Origin: an uncultured Collinsella sp.
GTDB lineage: Bacteria; Actinomycetota; Coriobacteriia; Coriobacteriales; Coriobacteriaceae
Length of the DNA stretch: 7,670 nucleotides
Direction of reading: 5' to 3'
NCBI GenBank assembly: GCA_902491915.1
Contig: CABUJL010000086.1
Location: 1-7,670 of the forward strand
The position numbers and the translations under genes were made by a program. The notes beneath the pieces are model-generated. The model did no database searches and had not been told where the DNA came from. It saw nothing but the letters and a program-made list of their open reading frames with translations. Shown here one piece after another: positions 6,973 through 7,670 of the stretch (position 1 is its first letter; every line of letters begins with the position of its first letter).

Positions 6973-6981
6973 TGCTACCAT
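6973..6981 (+). promoter_or_regulatory. Extended -10 promoter for the ileS T-box transcript
   Basis: TGCTACCAT combines a TGn extension with the -10-like hexamer TACCAT (6976-6981). Seventeen bases upstream only the weak TTTTTC (6953-6958) could serve as -35. Transcription would start near 6988, just before the first stem of the leader, which is the expected place. Confidence 0.5.
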
Positions 6982-6987
6982 ACACCG

Positions 6988-7294
6988 CATAAGCGTTGAT
7001 GGGGACGAGTAGTCGGCCGTCCGCATGCTACAGAGAGCGGGAAGCGCTGGGAACCCGTGCATGCGACCGATGAAAATCACCCCGGAGCTGCGGTCCCAAC
7101 GGGCGTGCCGTGCAGGTTCGTCTTAGTAGACATCGCCGAGATGGTCGTCGATACAGGCCAGCCGAGTAACGGATGCGAGCGCGCGAATATGCGGGCGAGG
7201 GCATCTAAGCTGGGTGGTTAAGCGAAGAGCTTTTGCGGGCGTACAGCCCGTTTTGTGGCGCTTCGTCCCAGCTTGTAGGGACGGGCGCTTTTTT
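6988..7294 (+). promoter_or_regulatory. T-box riboswitch leader, isoleucine specifier ATC
   Basis: This leader senses uncharged tRNA-Ile and controls ileS read-through. The base of Stem I pairs GGGG (7001-7004) with CCCC (7080-7083). The specifier loop has AGTA on the 5' side (7008-7011) and GAA then ATC A on the 3' side. ATC at 7076-7078 is an isoleucine codon followed by the conserved purine. Above it, 7013-7016 pairs with 7067-7070, then GCATGC pairs with GCATGC, with an AGAGAGCGGG segment and a GGGAACCC region near the tip. The antiterminator pairs AAGCTGGG (7207-7214) perfectly with CCCAGCTT (7267-7274). After a seven-base bulge TGGTTAA (7215-7221), GCGAAG (7222-7227) pairs with CTTCGT (7261-7266). 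TGGT complements the ACCA end of tRNA-Ile. A competing terminator uses the same 3' strand. Stem III is suggested by GATGC (7172-7176) with GCATC (7201-7205). The 5' end is inferred. Confidence 0.9.
7258..7294 (+). terminator. Regulated terminator of the ileS T-box
   Basis: The left arm 7258-7269 (GCGCTTCGTCCC) pairs with 7278-7288 (GGGACGGGCGC), with two G-U pairs and one bulged C, and is followed by six Ts (7289-7294). The left arm overlaps the bases used by the antiterminator (7261-7274), so only one of the two structures can form. Uncharged tRNA-Ile should favour the antiterminator. Confidence 0.88.
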
Positions 7295-7337
7295 GGTGCC
7301 CAACGGGCGTGCGCGCCCACGACATGAAAGGGGTACC

Positions 7338-7670
7338 GTGGCAAACGAGTACAAGCAGACGATGAATCTGCCCAAGACCGGTTTTCCCATGCGTGCCGGT
7401 CTTTCCAAGTCCGAGCCCAAGCGACTCAAGGACTGGCAGGACAACAAGGTCTACGAGCAGGTTCTGAAGAAGAACGAGGGTCACAAGAAGTTTGTGCTGC
7501 ACGACGGTCCTCCGTACGCCAACGGCCCGATCCACATCGGCCACGCCATGAACAAGATCTCCAAGGACATGATCAACCGCTACTGGATGATGCAGGGCTA
7601 TGAGGTTCCCTATGTCCCCGGTTGGGACTGCCACGGCCAGCCGATCGAGCACAAGGTCGAGGAGAAGCTC
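7338..7670 (+). CDS. ileS: Isoleucyl-tRNA synthetase, N-terminal part (3' end outside window)
   Basis: These are the first 111 codons of isoleucyl-tRNA synthetase, the class I enzyme that charges tRNA-Ile with isoleucine and edits misactivated valine. The start MANEYKQTMNLPKTGFPMRA is the family's typical opening. The adenylate-site signature follows as DGPPYANGPIHIGHA, with HIGH at residues 66-69, and then YVPGWDCHGQPIEHKVE, all characteristic of IleS. The GTG start at 7338 is preceded by AAAGGGG (7327-7333), four bases away. Full-length enzymes have about 900-1050 residues, so most of the catalytic domain, the editing domain, the anticodon-binding domain and the KMSKS motif lie beyond the window. 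The T-box leader immediately upstream, with its Ile specifier, independently supports the identity. Confidence 0.97.
   Translation, partial: MANEYKQTMNLPKTGFPMRAGLSKSEPKRLKDWQDNKVYEQVLKKNEGHKKFVLHDGPPYANGPIHIGHAMNKISKDMINRYWMMQGYEVPYVPGWDCHGQPIEHKVEEKL

Noticed and set aside
1..7670. Mobile elements, CRISPR arrays, tRNA or rRNA genes, or a new defence system
   Set aside because: I saw no transposase or integrase motifs, no regularly spaced repeats, and no tRNA or rRNA-like sequence; apart from the pseudogene, all genes are ordinary chromosomal families.

Overview
The window looks like chromosomal core DNA from a high-GC actinobacterium of the Coriobacteriia, most like Collinsella. This rests on overall protein character, on GTG starts, and on the mix of genes (a DUF523 protein, a MATE exporter, and an ileS gene under a T-box); no search was run. 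It contains six recognisable protein genes (two cut by the window edges), one clear pseudogene and several well-formed RNA control elements.

Layout on the + strand from the left: the C-terminal part of dihydrofolate reductase (1-324), a probable terminator (369-393), a SpoU/TrmH-family RNA 2'-O-methyltransferase (434-1348), and a MATE-family multidrug/sodium exporter (1474-2823). Next is a stretch of about 465 bases with no intact gene. It holds a long imperfect inverted repeat (2847-2911) and, on the - strand, the wreck of an ATP:corrinoid adenosyltransferase gene (2949-3196). The wreck keeps its ribosome binding site, start, Walker A motif and C-terminus, but has lost roughly 90 codons from the middle, is out of frame across the junction, and has a stop at codon 5. 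ftsH (3289-5181) follows, then a strong terminator (5209-5245) that sits almost on the ribosome binding site of a DUF523/TudS-like gene (5263-5718).

A 16-bp bidirectional terminator (5719-5759) separates that gene from a convergent, GldA-like metal-dependent alcohol dehydrogenase on the - strand (5769-6851). The divergent intergenic region (6852-7337) carries a promoter candidate and a complete T-box leader. The Stem I specifier reads ATC (Ile), the antiterminator has a 7-nt TGGT-containing bulge, and a mutually exclusive terminator follows. The leader controls ileS, which starts at GTG 7338 and runs off the right edge.

The genes do not form a single pathway. They are housekeeping functions (folate reduction, RNA methylation, membrane proteolysis, isoleucyl-tRNA synthesis) with a transporter and a dehydrogenase between them, each apparently its own transcription unit. 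I see no phage, transposon, CRISPR array or new defence system. The most notable items are the decayed corrinoid adenosyltransferase, the T-box with its non-canonical bulge sequence, the inverted repeat after the MATE gene, and the substituted substrate-site residue in the dehydrogenase.
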